DNA of 64,000 nt from an uncultured Spirochaetota bacterium (GCA_944390575.1 CALXQJ010000002.1:186001-250000); one strand, 5' to 3'. Positions 36,381 to 45,320 are shown, counted from the stretch's first letter. Notes: a model not told the origin generated them from the sequence alone. Translations and numbers: made by a program.

Positions 36381-36947
36381 ATGAGTTATACTATTAAGGC
36401 TTTACAAAGAGATACTAAAACTAAAAGTACTTCAAAAAAATTAATAAATGATGGATATGCTCTTGCTACTATGTATGGTAGAGAAAAAGAGTATTCTATT
36501 GCTGTTGAACTTAGAGAGTTTAATAAGGTTTTTTCTCTTGCAGGACAGCATGATATTATTACATTAGATATTGAAAATGATAAAACTAGAGAGGTTCTTG
36601 TTAAAGACTATCAAATAGATGGTATTAAAAGAACTATTAGACATATAGACTTCTATGAAATAGATAGAAATAAGAAAATCAAAACTAATGTTCATATACG
36701 CTTAGAGGGAACTCCTGAGGGTGTTCGCTTGAATGGTGGTATTATGGAACAAGTTGAGCATGTACTTCCTATTAGAGCACTTCCTGCTTCTATTCCTCGT
36801 GAAATTGTTATTGATGTTACTGACTTAAAAGTAGGTAGTAGTTTACATGTTAGCGACATCAAATTCCCAGAAGGTGTAGAGGCTCTTGGTGATAGTGCTA
36901 AGGCTATAGTGACAGTTGTAGCTGGTGCTGAAGAAGAAGCTAAGTAA
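36381..36947 (+). CDS. rplY: 50S ribosomal protein L25/general stress protein Ctc
   Basis: Binds 5S rRNA in the large ribosomal subunit; the long CTC form adds a second domain. Residues 1-95 are the L25 beta-barrel (KALQRDTKTKSTSKKL, MYGREKEYSIAVELREFNKV, DYQIDGIKRTIRHIDFYE). Residues 96-185 are the TL5/CTC C-terminal domain with RLEGTPEGVRLNGGIMEQVE and LPIRALPASIPREIVIDVTD. The total of 188 residues matches the CTC class rather than the short E. coli L25. It is 47 bases after prs and 38 bases before pth. Confidence 0.95.
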   Translation: MSYTIKALQRDTKTKSTSKKLINDGYALATMYGREKEYSIAVELREFNKVFSLAGQHDIITLDIENDKTREVLVKDYQIDGIKRTIRHIDFYEIDRNKKIKTNVHIRLEGTPEGVRLNGGIMEQVEHVLPIRALPASIPREIVIDVTDLKVGSSLHVSDIKFPEGVEALGDSAKAIVTVVAGAEEEAK

Positions 36948-36985
36948 TTTTATTAATTTTTACTTTAATAGGAATATTCATTAAT

Positions 36986-37579
36986 ATGATGAAATTAGTT
37001 ATGGGGCTTGGCAATCCTGGCGAGGAGTATAAAAATCATAGACATAATGTTGGGTATATGATTTTAGATAGGGTTGCAAAGAGACTTAATGTAGATCTAA
37101 ATGTAAAAAAGAAGAAAACTGTTTTTGGTCGTGCAAAGCAGGGTAAAATAGAGTATTTGCTTCTTAAACCGCAAACTTTTATGAATCTTTCAGGTGAGGC
37201 TGCTTTATATATGGCTAGCTTTATGAAGATACTTGTTGATGATATTATTGTTATTTATGATGATATGAATATTCCTATTGGTAGTTTTAAAATTATTCCT
37301 TCTAGAGATGAGGATGATAATTCTAATGAACCTCGTGAGGGTTTAATTAAGCATAATGGAATAAAGAGTATAGAAGAATCTTTAAAAAGCGATAATTTTA
37401 CACGAGTAGCTGTTGGTATTGGTATGCCTGATGATGAGAATGATATTGCTGATTTTTTACTTTCTCCTTTTTCTAAGGATGAAAGAAAAAAGATTAGAGA
37501 TATTTCTGATAGTATTGTAGATGCTACTTGTATGGCTCTTTTTGAATCTCCTAAAAAAGCAAGTGAAGAGTATTCTTAA
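36986..37579 (+). CDS. pth: Peptidyl-tRNA hydrolase, copy 1 (divergent loop)
   Basis: Cleaves peptidyl-tRNA to free tRNA. Key residues of the E. coli enzyme are kept: Asn10 (GLGNPGEEY), His20 (NHRHNVG), Asn in FMNLSG, Asp in IYDDM and Asn in HNGIKS. However, the glycine-rich loop before HNG (GGGHGGHNG in E. coli) is replaced by about 11 extra, partly acidic residues: SRDEDDNSNEPREGLIKHNG. This loop lies beside the substrate cleft, so activity or specificity may differ. The 197 residues begin at ATG ATG. The stop is immediately followed by the start of a second pth gene. Confidence 0.9.
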   Translation: MMKLVMGLGNPGEEYKNHRHNVGYMILDRVAKRLNVDLNVKKKKTVFGRAKQGKIEYLLLKPQTFMNLSGEAALYMASFMKILVDDIIVIYDDMNIPIGSFKIIPSRDEDDNSNEPREGLIKHNGIKSIEESLKSDNFTRVAVGIGMPDDENDIADFLLSPFSKDERKKIRDISDSIVDATCMALFESPKKASEEYS

Positions 37580-38170
37580 ATGTCTAATTTATCTTCCAAT
37601 ACTAAATTGATAGTAGGACTTGGAAATCCTGGTGAGCAATATAAAAATCAGAGACATAATGTTGGATTTATTCTTTTAGATAAGATAGCTTCATATTTTT
37701 CTACTAATTTTGATAATAATAAAAAGAAATCATTATATTCAAGATTTAAGTATGATGGGAATGATATTATTTTATTAAAACCGCAAACTTTTATGAATTT
37801 ATCTGGTGAATCGGTTCTTTATGTGGCTAAATTCTATAATGTTTCTATAGACAATATTATTGTGGTATATGATGATATGGATATACCTTTTGGCTCTATT
37901 AAAATAAAAAAGTCTGGTAGTGCTGCTGGACATAATGGAATTAAGAATATAATAGCACAAATTCAAAGCGATAATTTTATTAGACTTAGAGTTGGAATTA
38001 GTAGACCTCCTGCTGGAAAACCTATTAATGATTATGTATTATCATCTTTTAGTAAATCTGAGAGAAATTCTATTGATAATGAGATATATTCTGATGTTTT
38101 AGATGCTATTAAAACTTTGATTTTTGATGGTATAGATATTGCACAGCAGAAATTCAATTCTAAAAAATAA
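37580..38170 (+). CDS. pth: Peptidyl-tRNA hydrolase, copy 2 (canonical)
   Basis: Second, tandem Pth. All motifs are standard: VGLGNPGEQYKNQRHNVGF, KPQTFMNLSGESVLYV, VVYDDMDIPFGSIKIK, the intact SGSAAGHNGIKNIIAQI loop and RLRVGISRPPAGKPINDYVL. The 196 residues match the family. The ATG directly follows the stop of copy 1 with no gap, so the two are probably translationally coupled. The two share the same layout, which suggests an old duplication. This copy is the likely housekeeping enzyme; the role of copy 1 needs a test. Confidence 0.94.
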   Translation: MSNLSSNTKLIVGLGNPGEQYKNQRHNVGFILLDKIASYFSTNFDNNKKKSLYSRFKYDGNDIILLKPQTFMNLSGESVLYVAKFYNVSIDNIIVVYDDMDIPFGSIKIKKSGSAAGHNGIKNIIAQIQSDNFIRLRVGISRPPAGKPINDYVLSSFSKSERNSIDNEIYSDVLDAIKTLIFDGIDIAQQKFNSKK

Positions 38171-38191
38171 TTAATAATAGGATATTAAATT

Positions 38192-38472
38192 ATGATTAAA
38201 ATAGTGGATAAAGCTCGTGTTTTAGAAAATAATATAGATAATTTTATTAATATATCAAAGACTTTAATAGAAGAAAGTAGAAAAGAAGAGGGGTGTATAT
38301 ATTACTCTCTTCATAAAAGTTTAGATGGTAAATATTTAACATTTATAGAAGAGTGGAAGTCTATGGAAGCTATAGACTATCATAAAACACAGAGCATTTT
38401 AAGTCTATAGTACCACAGCTACTTAATCTCATAGAAGGAGATTTTGATGCTGTATTATATGAAGAAGTTTAA
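38192..38472 (+). pseudogene. Antibiotic-biosynthesis-monooxygenase-like protein, frameshifted
   Basis: The frame from ATG 38192 (KIVDKARVLENNIDNFINIS, EEGCIYYSLHKSLDGKYLTF) is an ABM/YgiN-like ferredoxin-fold domain. It breaks at about base 38394, just where the family has a conserved H-x-x-x-x-HF. After the break another frame gives HFKSIVPQLLNLIEGDFD and ends LYEEV-stop at 38472, an ordinary C-terminus. One missing base near 38394 explains this. The gene is therefore either recently broken or mis-read; the change is not at a slippery tract. ABM enzymes act as small quinol or heme monooxygenases; this copy's substrate is unknown. It ends overlapping convergent lrgB by four bases. Confidence 0.72.
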
Positions 38473-39188
38473 AAACTCCAAATAGTTTCTAACATTTTAT
38501 AAAGTATAGGAAGTAATACAACAGTAGAAGCTCCAGCTATACCAATAGCAAGTCCAGCCATAGCTCCTTCAGTTTCACCCATTTCTATAGCCTTACTAGT
38601 ACCAATAGCATGTGAAGCAGTACCCATAGCAAGTCCTTTAGCTAATGGAGAGTTTATTCTTAATAATTTACAAACAGTAGGACCTATTATAGCTCCAGCT
38701 ACTCCAGATATTTGTACTGCCAAAATAGCTATAGAACGTATTCCTTTAATATTCTCAGTTAAGTCTATTGCTATTGCAGAAGTTACCGATTTTGTTAGAA
38801 GCGATCTTAATATAGGATCAGATACTCCATACATCTTAGACATAATAAAGACACCAATAATACTAATAGCAGCCCCTATAGATACACTTATTAATATTAC
38901 AGCTAAGTTTGCTTTAAGTATAGGTAAATTTCTATAAATAGGTAGTGCCAATACAACAGTAGCAGGACTAGCTAATGCTCCGATAGTTCTTCCACCATTT
39001 CTATAGTATGTATTATAGTCTATATCCAAGAAATACATACAAATGCCTATTAGTATTACAGAAGTAACTAAAGGAGTTAGAACAGGTATTTTTGTTTTTA
39101 TATATATAGCATAAGATATTATATACGCTATAAGAGTTATTGATATTGTAGTAATAGGGCTAGATTGTATTATTTCTGATAAACTCAC
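38469..39188 (-). CDS. lrgB: LrgB/CidB family protein
   Basis: Inner-membrane partner of LrgA, thought to counter holin-like activity or transport small acids. The 239 residues have about seven hydrophobic helices. The family core is PATVVLALPIYRNLPILKAN, LLTKSVTSAIAIDLTENIKG and GTASHAIGTSKAIEMGETEG, all near-exact LrgB blocks. Translation starts at GTG, sharing GTGA with the stop of lrgA, so the pair is coupled. Several members of this pair export pyruvate or glycolate in other bacteria; the substrate here is not known. Confidence 0.92.
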   Translation of the reverse strand: MSLSEIIQSSPITTISITLIAYIISYAIYIKTKIPVLTPLVTSVILIGICMYFLDIDYNTYYRNGGRTIGALASPATVVLALPIYRNLPILKANLAVILISVSIGAAISIIGVFIMSKMYGVSDPILRSLLTKSVTSAIAIDLTENIKGIRSIAILAVQISGVAGAIIGPTVCKLLRINSPLAKGLAMGTASHAIGTSKAIEMGETEGAMAGLAIGIAGASTVVLLPILYKMLETIWSF

Positions 39189-39553
39189 TTTTTTTTTCTC
39201 CTCATCTTATTAAAAACTTTTTCTAATACCTGAGCTGACCACCCAGTTGATAACATAATAATAATAACCATAAATACACATATAGTGACAAAAGGTATTA
39301 CTTCATCTTTTAAGTATTCATACTCTTCTATAATAGCAAGAGTATCAGGCACATAAAAAAGAGACATATTAGAAATTAAAAAACTCGAAACATCATCTAT
39401 ATGATGTTCTTTTATTACTTTTGTATATAGCAATATAAATAATAAAGCCATACCTATAACGCTTCCTGGTATAGGAAGATTAAAAAATTTACTTATGATA
39501 TAGGATATAGAATATATGGAAAATATGATAGCAGCTTGTTTTATTATTTTCAT
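39185..39553 (-). CDS. lrgA: LrgA/CidA family holin-like protein
   Basis: Small inner-membrane protein, 122 residues with four membrane helices. The conserved block NLPIPGSVIGMALLFILLYT and the following SSFLISNMSLFYVPDTLAII match CidA/LrgA. It ends in basic residues (RRKKK). Together with lrgB it forms the holin/antiholin-like pair that affects autolysis or carboxylate export. It starts 18 bases after truA on the same strand, so it may be co-transcribed with truA. Confidence 0.92.
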   Translation of the reverse strand: MKIIKQAAIIFSIYSISYIISKFFNLPIPGSVIGMALLFILLYTKVIKEHHIDDVSSFLISNMSLFYVPDTLAIIEEYEYLKDEVIPFVTICVFMVIIIMLSTGWSAQVLEKVFNKMRRKKK

Positions 39554-39571
39554 TTTGTTTATAGTCCCTTT

Positions 39572-40324
39572 TTAATTTATATTTGAAAATAAAGCTTTTC
39601 TAAAATATAGACCATAAGGAGGAGCTGTTATAAATGCTTCTGCTCTATTTTCCTTTTTTATAATTTCTTTTATAAAATCTAAAGGTTCTTTTTTTCTTTG
39701 TCCTTCTATTAGAGTACCTACTATAATTCTAACCATATTATGTAGAAAAGCATTTCCTCTTATAATAAAGTATACAAAATCCTTTTTTCTAATAGCATAA
39801 GCTCTTTTTATATATCTATATTTAGAATCATTTTCATCTTCAGTAGAACAAAAAGATGTAAAATTATGTTCTCCTAATAAATATTCTGAGTATTTATTTA
39901 TTAATTCTTCATTAATAATGTTTTTTCTATAAAACCAAGCATATTTTTCATAAAAAGGAGAAGATATATCAGCATTATATATAGCATATATATATTCTCT
40001 AAAAGTAGCAGAAGCTCTTGAATTAAAATCATCAGGCATAAGTTCTGCTTTTATAATTCTTATATCTTTAGGTAGACAAGAGTTTAGTGCTATATGAACT
40101 CTTTCTATAGGAACAAGCATTTTTTCTACTTTAAAGTTTGCCACTTGTCCTAAGGCATGAACACCAGCATCTGTTCTACCACATCCATATATTGTACTTT
40201 TTTTATAATAAACTTTTTCTACTGCTTTATATATTTCTCCCTGAATTGTTCTAAGGTTTGGCTGTATTTGCCATCCATAGAAATTAGTACCATCATATTG
40301 TATTGTTATTTTTATATTAAACAT
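39572..40324 (-). CDS. truA: tRNA pseudouridine synthase A
   Basis: Modifies U38-U40 in the anticodon stem-loop of many tRNAs. ATG 40324 is chosen (250 residues) since the family begins with strand NIKITIQYDGTNFYGWQ; the longer start at 40384 adds 20 residues that overlap the neighbouring gene and match nothing. The catalytic Asp52 lies in GCGRTDAGVHALGQ. Further motifs are FNSRASATFREYIYAI, GEHNFTSFC and FIIRGNAFLHNMVRIIVGTL. Length is normal. The upstream SNF gene ends 22 bases before this start. Confidence 0.93.
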   Translation of the reverse strand: MFNIKITIQYDGTNFYGWQIQPNLRTIQGEIYKAVEKVYYKKSTIYGCGRTDAGVHALGQVANFKVEKMLVPIERVHIALNSCLPKDIRIIKAELMPDDFNSRASATFREYIYAIYNADISSPFYEKYAWFYRKNIINEELINKYSEYLLGEHNFTSFCSTEDENDSKYRYIKRAYAIRKKDFVYFIIRGNAFLHNMVRIIVGTLIEGQRKKEPLDFIKEIIKKENRAEAFITAPPYGLYFRKALFSNIN

Positions 40325-40346
40325 CGTATATATTATATAACATTTA

Positions 40347-41732
40347 TTAGTTAAATACAAATTTGTGTAGATATTCATACACAAAAATTATAACAATCAT
40401 AATAGGTATTATATAGCTTACATATATTTTTAGATTTTTAGAGAATTTAATACCTTCTCCAGTATTAGCCTCATTTATAAAGTTATCAAATCCCCATCCA
40501 AATTTTCTAGTACAAAATAGTATAGTAACTAAAGCACCAAGAGGTAGTATATTATTTGATACTATAAAGTCTAATAAATCCATAATAACAGTTCCTTCTC
40601 CAAGTGGCTGAATGAATGATAATTTATTAAATCCAAGAGTTGTAGGTAAACTTAATATAAATAGTAAAGGTAGTAGTATTATAGATGTTTTAGTTCTACT
40701 CATATTAAATTTGTCCATTACAAAAGAATAAATATTTTCTAATACTCCAATAACAGTAGTTAAAGCAGCCATTGCAAGGAACAAGAAAAATAAAGATCCC
40801 CAAACTTGTCCAAGAGGCATAGAATTAAATATATTAGGTAAAGTTATAAAAGCAAGTCCAGCCCCTTGTCCAGGATTTACACCAAATGCAAAACTAGCAG
40901 GAAATATTAAAAGCCCAGCAAGTAATGCTACTAATGTATCTAAAGCTATAATAATTAAAGCTTCCCCTGTTAATCTTCTTTTTTTATCTATATAAGAACC
41001 AAATATAGCCATTCCCCCTTGTCCTACACTTAGAGAGAAAAAAGCCTGCCCAATAGCTGCATATACTATAGCTATAAAAGAAGTAATTCCATTTTCAAAT
41101 AATTTAGAGAAATCAGGTATTAGATAGAATTTTAATCCCTCTAAAGCACCATCTAAAGTGACAGCTCTTATAATTAGAAGTATAAGTAAAGCAAATAGTG
41201 AAATCATCATAAACTTACTAGCTCTCTCTACACCATTTTGTAACCCTTTAGAACATATAAAAATACCTAATGCTAAACTAATAAACATCCATAGAGTTAG
41301 AGTATAAGGATTTGCTAAAGTATTTCCAAAGAATACTCCTATTTCTTCTGTATTAAGATTTGATAGCTTACCTGTAGCTGTGAAGTAGAAATAAGATAAA
41401 CTCCAGCCACATATTGTAGTATAGAATAGCATAAGTATAACATTTCCTAATATTTGAACATATCCTATTTTATGCCAATACTGTCCTTTTTTTTCTAATT
41501 TTTGAAAAGAGCTAGCTATATCATGTCCACCAGCACGTCCTACAGCAAATTCCATAATCATAGGAGCAATACCAAATAGTATTATAGATATAATATATAC
41601 AAGTACAAAAGCACCACCACCATATTGTCCAGTTATATAAGGAAAACGCCATACATTACCCATTCCAACAGCACATCCTGCAGAAACCAATATAAATCCA
41701 AGCCTACTAGTTAGTTTTTCTCTTTGTTTCAT
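40347..41732 (-). CDS. Sodium:neurotransmitter symporter family (SNF) transporter
   Basis: Na+-coupled amino-acid uptake protein of the LeuT fold. The 461 residues have about 11 to 12 helices. The first helix carries the unwound Na+/substrate motif GCAVGMGNVWRFPYITGQYG, followed by GGAFVLVYI. The middle shows YAAIGQAFFSLSVGQGGMAI (helix 6 region) and the later AALTTVIGVLENIYSF (helix 8 Na+ site). Bacterial members transport Leu, Tyr, Trp or other amino acids; the substrate is unknown. It is divergent from the glycine reductase operon with about 240 bases between them. Confidence 0.92.
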   Translation of the reverse strand: MKQREKLTSRLGFILVSAGCAVGMGNVWRFPYITGQYGGGAFVLVYIISIILFGIAPMIMEFAVGRAGGHDIASSFQKLEKKGQYWHKIGYVQILGNVILMLFYTTICGWSLSYFYFTATGKLSNLNTEEIGVFFGNTLANPYTLTLWMFISLALGIFICSKGLQNGVERASKFMMISLFALLILLIIRAVTLDGALEGLKFYLIPDFSKLFENGITSFIAIVYAAIGQAFFSLSVGQGGMAIFGSYIDKKRRLTGEALIIIALDTLVALLAGLLIFPASFAFGVNPGQGAGLAFITLPNIFNSMPLGQVWGSLFFLFLAMAALTTVIGVLENIYSFVMDKFNMSRTKTSIILLPLLFILSLPTTLGFNKLSFIQPLGEGTVIMDLLDFIVSNNILPLGALVTILFCTRKFGWGFDNFINEANTGEGIKFSKNLKIYVSYIIPIMIVIIFVYEYLHKFVFN

Positions 41733-41918
41733 AATGAATATTCCTTTAGTTTATTATATATTACTAATGATAGTATTTTTGATTATAGATTATACACTGT
41801 ATAAATTATATAATCAATAATTTTATTTATTAATATTTTTATATATTTTCTTATTGTGAATATATTTTGTTTTATGTCTCTTTTTTATATAAATTTTTTA
41901 TATAAATGTATATAAAAC

Positions 41919-41946
41919 TTGACAAATAGTAAAAATGTATTATATT
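41919..41946 (+). promoter_or_regulatory. Predicted promoter for the grd operon
   Basis: TTGACA (41919-41924), spacer of 16, TATATT (41941-41946), about 40 bases before grdX. No glycine riboswitch fold (paired aptamers) was seen in the leader, which is only about 30 bases long from the predicted start. Confidence 0.6.
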
Positions 41947-41985
41947 TTATGTATCAAGTGTTAATTTTAATGTGTGTTAAGAGTT

Positions 41986-42384
41986 ATGATAGAGGATAAG
42001 ATTGTACAAAAAATCGTAGTTACAAATAATCCGAAAGTTTTAGAGAACATAGAAAATAAGAATATTAAAATTTCTTATTATCAAGATTATAGCTATATTG
42101 ATATACTATATAAAGTGAGAGATTTAGTACATTTAGGCTATAGTCTATTAACTCATCCTATAGTTAGTAGTATCAAACCTTATGAAACACCGTATAAAAC
42201 AATAGTTCTATGCGAGTCTAATTCTAATTTAGATATAGATTCTTTATATCTTATAGAAAATGCTATTTCTTTATCATTAAATTTCTTAGATAAACCAGTA
42301 AGAAAGTTAACACCTTCTATAGATGAAGATTTTAAATTGATAGATTATAAATTAGTATTTGATTCAATAGAAAATATTTTATAA
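41986..42384 (+). CDS. grdX: GrdX protein
   Basis: Small protein of unknown biochemical role that heads glycine/betaine reductase operons in clostridia. It begins VVTNNPKVLEN after a short lead, with a middle segment VRDLVHLGYSLLTHPIVSSI and PYKTIVLCE typical of GrdX. About 132 residues from ATG 41986; GTG 41974 is a possible earlier start, and neither has a good ribosome site. It is the first gene of the operon and precedes trxB by about 44 bases, as in the known order grdX-trxB-grdE-grdA. The operon context is strong support. Confidence 0.88.
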   Translation: MIEDKIVQKIVVTNNPKVLENIENKNIKISYYQDYSYIDILYKVRDLVHLGYSLLTHPIVSSIKPYETPYKTIVLCESNSNLDIDSLYLIENAISLSLNFLDKPVRKLTPSIDEDFKLIDYKLVFDSIENIL

Positions 42385-42428
42385 GAAGATATTTTGTAAG
42401 TATATATTTTGTGTTTTAAGGAGAAAAT

Positions 42429-43388
42429 ATGAGTAATATTTATGATTGTATTATTATAGGAGGTGGTCCTTCAGGGCTTGCAGCTTCTATTTACTCAGCA
42501 AGAGGTAGAATGAAAACATTATTATTAGAGAAAGGAAGTTTTGGAGGACAGATTTCTATTACAGAGGAACTTGCCAATTATCCTGGTTTTTATAGTGATC
42601 ATGAAGAGGATTTACATCCAAAGAATTTAATAAATAAAATGATAGATCAAGCTAAGGCTTTTGGAGCAGAAATAGTTCATAAAGAAGTTTCAGATGTTTC
42701 TTTAGATGATAAGATAAAAAAAGTTACACTTGCATATGGCACAGTTTATGAGACTAAGTCTGTTATTTTAGCTACAGGAGCAACTCCAAGAAAATTAGGC
42801 TGTAAGGGTGAGGTTGAGTATACTGGTAAGGGTGTTTCTTATTGTGCTACTTGTGATGCCAATTTCTTTGAAGATATGGAGGTATTTTGTGTTGGTGGAG
42901 GTGACACTGCTGTAGAGGAAGCTATTTATTTATCTAAGTTTGCACGTAAGGTTACATTATTAGTTAGAAAAGATCATGTTAGATGTGCTAAGTCTTATTT
43001 AGAAAAAGCTAATGCTAATCCTAAGATTGAAATTAAGTATAGACATGAATTATTAGAGCTTAAGGGTGATGGTATTGTAGAGTCTGCTATATTATTAAAT
43101 AATGAAACTGGAGAGACTTTTGAATATTTTGCTGATGAGAATGATGGTACATTTGGAGTCTTCATTTTTGTAGGTTATGTTCCACAGACAAAATTATTTG
43201 ATGGTAAGGTTGGTATGCAAGATGGGTATATTCTTACAGATGAGGAAATGAAGACTAATGTTGCTGGAGTTTTTGCTTGTGGAGATTTACGCCCTAAGAT
43301 GCTTAAACAGGTTATTACTGCTACTGCTGATGGAGCTATTGCTGCTATATCTGCTCATAAGTATGTAGAAGAGAATTTTGATCATTAA
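42429..43388 (+). CDS. trxB: Thioredoxin reductase of the glycine reductase operon
   Basis: FAD enzyme that moves electrons from NADPH or NADH to thioredoxin, which reduces protein A of the glycine reductase. The FAD site is DCIIIGGGPSGLAASIYSAR. The redox pair is CATC (Cys139 and Cys142 in SYCATCDANFF). The nucleotide-binding site is CVGGGDTAVEEAIYLSKFAR, and the C-terminal FAD contact GVFACGDLRPKMLKQVITAT. 319 residues, as in E. coli TrxB. A GGAG site lies upstream. No thioredoxin gene (grd-associated trxA) is found in the operon here. Confidence 0.95.
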   Translation: MSNIYDCIIIGGGPSGLAASIYSARGRMKTLLLEKGSFGGQISITEELANYPGFYSDHEEDLHPKNLINKMIDQAKAFGAEIVHKEVSDVSLDDKIKKVTLAYGTVYETKSVILATGATPRKLGCKGEVEYTGKGVSYCATCDANFFEDMEVFCVGGGDTAVEEAIYLSKFARKVTLLVRKDHVRCAKSYLEKANANPKIEIKYRHELLELKGDGIVESAILLNNETGETFEYFADENDGTFGVFIFVGYVPQTKLFDGKVGMQDGYILTDEEMKTNVAGVFACGDLRPKMLKQVITATADGAIAAISAHKYVEENFDH

Positions 43389-43423
43389 AGTTTTTTTATA
43401 ATAAAATTTTATAAGGAGAGTAT

Positions 43424-44710
43424 ATGAAATTAGAAGTATGCGAGATTAATATTAAAGATATTAAGCTTGACAAGATTTCTAAGGTAGAGAATGGTGTTCT
43501 TTATGTTAATGCTGAAGAAGTAGAGAATATAGTTCTTGAAGATGAAAAGCTAAAAAGCGTAAAGATTGAAGTTGCTCGTCCTGGGGAGTCTGTTCGTATA
43601 ACACCTGTTAAGGATGTTATAGAACCTAGAGTAAAAGTTGAGGGCAAGGGAGGAATATTCCCTGGAATGATCTCAAAAGTAGATACTGTAGGTGAAGGTA
43701 AAACTAATGTATTAAAAGGAGCTGCCGTAGTTACTTGTGGTAAGATAGTAGGCTTCCAAGAGGGTATTATTGATATGACAGGCCCTGGAGCAGATTATAC
43801 TCCTTTCTCTAAACTTAATAATCTTTGTTTAGTTATAGAGCCAAATGAACCTATAGAAAAACATGATTATGAGGCAGCAGTTAGAGGAGCAGGTTTAAGA
43901 GTAGCTACATATTTGGGTAAATTAGCTAAAGACTTAAAAGCTGATTCTTCTAAAACTTATGAAACTAAACCTTTATTACAGCAAGCAGCAGAATATCCAA
44001 ACTTACCAAAAGTAGGATATATTTATATGCTTCAAACACAAGGTTTATTACATGATACTTATGTTTATGGAGTTGATGCAAAAAAGATAGTTCCTACATT
44101 TATGTATCCAACAGAAGTAATGGATGGAGCTATATTAAGTGGTAACTGTGTATCTGCTTGTGATAAGAATACTACTTATCATCATTTAAACAATCCTATT
44201 ATTAAAGCTTTATATGAGAAACACGGTAAAGAAATAAACTTTATGGGTGTTATAATCACTAATGAGAATGTATTCTTAGCAGATAAGGTACGTTCATCAG
44301 ATTGGGCTTCTAAACTTGCTAATTATTTTGGGTTTGATGGTGTTATTATTTCTGAGGAAGGATTTGGTAATCCAGATTCTGATTTGATTATGAATTGTAA
44401 GAAAGCTGAGGCTTTTGGTATTAAAACTTGTCTTGTAACAGATGAGTATGCTGGACGTGATGGATCTTCACAGTCTTTAGCAGATGCTGATATTTCTGCT
44501 AATGCTGTAGTATCTGGTGGTAATGCTAACTTTGTTATTACTTTACCTAAGATGGATAAAGTTATAGGTATGTTAGATTATACAGATAAGATAGCTGGAG
44601 GATTTGATGGTTCATTAAAAGCGGATGGTTATATAGAAGCTGAAATACAAGTTATTACAGGTGCTACTAATGAATTAGGTTTTAATAAGTTTAGTGCTAT
44701 TGGGTATTAA
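43424..44710 (+). CDS. grdE: Glycine reductase protein B, alpha/beta proprotein GrdE
   Basis: Precursor of the two non-selenium subunits of the substrate-binding protein B. It is cut at a cysteine whose N becomes a pyruvoyl group that binds glycine as a Schiff base. The motif GNCVSACDKNTTYHH has Cys242, which matches the known cleavage site in clostridial GrdE. N-terminal part: KVEGKGGIFPGMISKVDTVG. Other blocks are TGPGADYTPFSKLNNLCLVI, RGAGLRVATYLGKLAKDL and GFDGVIISEEGFGNPDSDLI. 428 residues, normal for the family. AAGGAG lies upstream; grdA follows 51 bases later. Confidence 0.95.
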   Translation: MKLEVCEINIKDIKLDKISKVENGVLYVNAEEVENIVLEDEKLKSVKIEVARPGESVRITPVKDVIEPRVKVEGKGGIFPGMISKVDTVGEGKTNVLKGAAVVTCGKIVGFQEGIIDMTGPGADYTPFSKLNNLCLVIEPNEPIEKHDYEAAVRGAGLRVATYLGKLAKDLKADSSKTYETKPLLQQAAEYPNLPKVGYIYMLQTQGLLHDTYVYGVDAKKIVPTFMYPTEVMDGAILSGNCVSACDKNTTYHHLNNPIIKALYEKHGKEINFMGVIITNENVFLADKVRSSDWASKLANYFGFDGVIISEEGFGNPDSDLIMNCKKAEAFGIKTCLVTDEYAGRDGSSQSLADADISANAVVSGGNANFVITLPKMDKVIGMLDYTDKIAGGFDGSLKADGYIEAEIQVITGATNELGFNKFSAIGY

Positions 44711-44761
44711 TTCTAATATCATTAATCTTTTTAGAATATAAATTTTTTACGGAGGAAAGCT

Positions 44762-45238
44762 ATGAGTATCTTAAATGGTAAGAAAGTAATTATCATTGGC
44801 GATAGAGACGGCATTCCTGGTGAAGCTATCAAAGCTTGTGTTGAAACTGTTAGTGATGCAGAAGTTTTGTTTGCTGCTACGGAGTGTTTTGTTTGAACAG
44901 CCGCAGGAGCAATGGATTTAGAGAATCAAAAGAGAATTAAAGAATTTGTAGAAAAATTCGGTGGAGAGAATATAGTTATATTATTAGGTGCAGCAGAAGC
45001 AGAGGCTACAGGTTTAGCAGCTGAAACAGTTATGATAGGAGACCCTACATACGCAGGTGCTTTAGCTAATGTTTCTTTAGGTTTAGCTGCTTATCATGCA
45101 GTAGAGCCTGAGTTCAAATCAGCTGTAGATGCTAATGTTTATGAAGAACAAGTTGGTATGGCTGAGATGACTTTAAATTGTGATGAAATCATTGCGGAAA
45201 TAAAAAAATTACGCGATGAAAATTGTAAATATAAATAA
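44762..45238 (+). CDS. grdA: Glycine reductase selenoprotein A (Sec at internal TGA)
   Basis: Carries the carboxymethyl group between proteins B and C as a selenoether. The frame runs from ATG 44762 (GGAGG upstream) through an in-frame TGA at 44894-44896 to TAA 45236-45238, 158 residues. The TGA is residue 45 in CFVU, the hallmark CxxU motif with Cys42. Both sides of the TGA read as Grd[21 protein letters not shown] before it, and [20 protein letters not shown] after it. A weak stem-loop (GC AGGA GC, 44903-44910) lies just after the TGA as a SECIS candidate. Translation as selenocysteine is needed; no selA, selB or selD is in the window. Confidence 0.96.
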
Positions 45239-45293
45239 TATATAACTATATAATTAAAATTAAATATTCTCTAAAAAATAATCCATTGTATAT

Positions 45294-45310
45294 AAAACCA
45301 GGTTGGTTTT
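45294..45310 (+). other. Small hairpin between grdA and grdB
   Basis: AAAACCA (45294-45300) pairs with TGGTTTT (45304-45310) around a 3-base loop. No T-run beyond; more likely a stabilising or processing element than a terminator. Confidence 0.5.
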
Positions 45311-45320
45311 AATAAAACAC

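Noticed and set aside
41733-41985. Possible glycine riboswitch upstream of grdX
   Set aside because: I looked for the tandem aptamer fold and saw none; the predicted promoter leaves a leader of only about 30 bases, too short.
44881-44896. Frameshift or nonsense mutation in grdA
   Set aside because: The TGA is exactly at the family's Sec position with no frame change, so recoding explains it better.
44912-45238. A separate 108-residue gene starting at an ATG-like codon inside grdA
   Set aside because: The frame continues upstream through TGA 44894-44896 into the conserved start of GrdA, so it is the downstream part of one selenoprotein.
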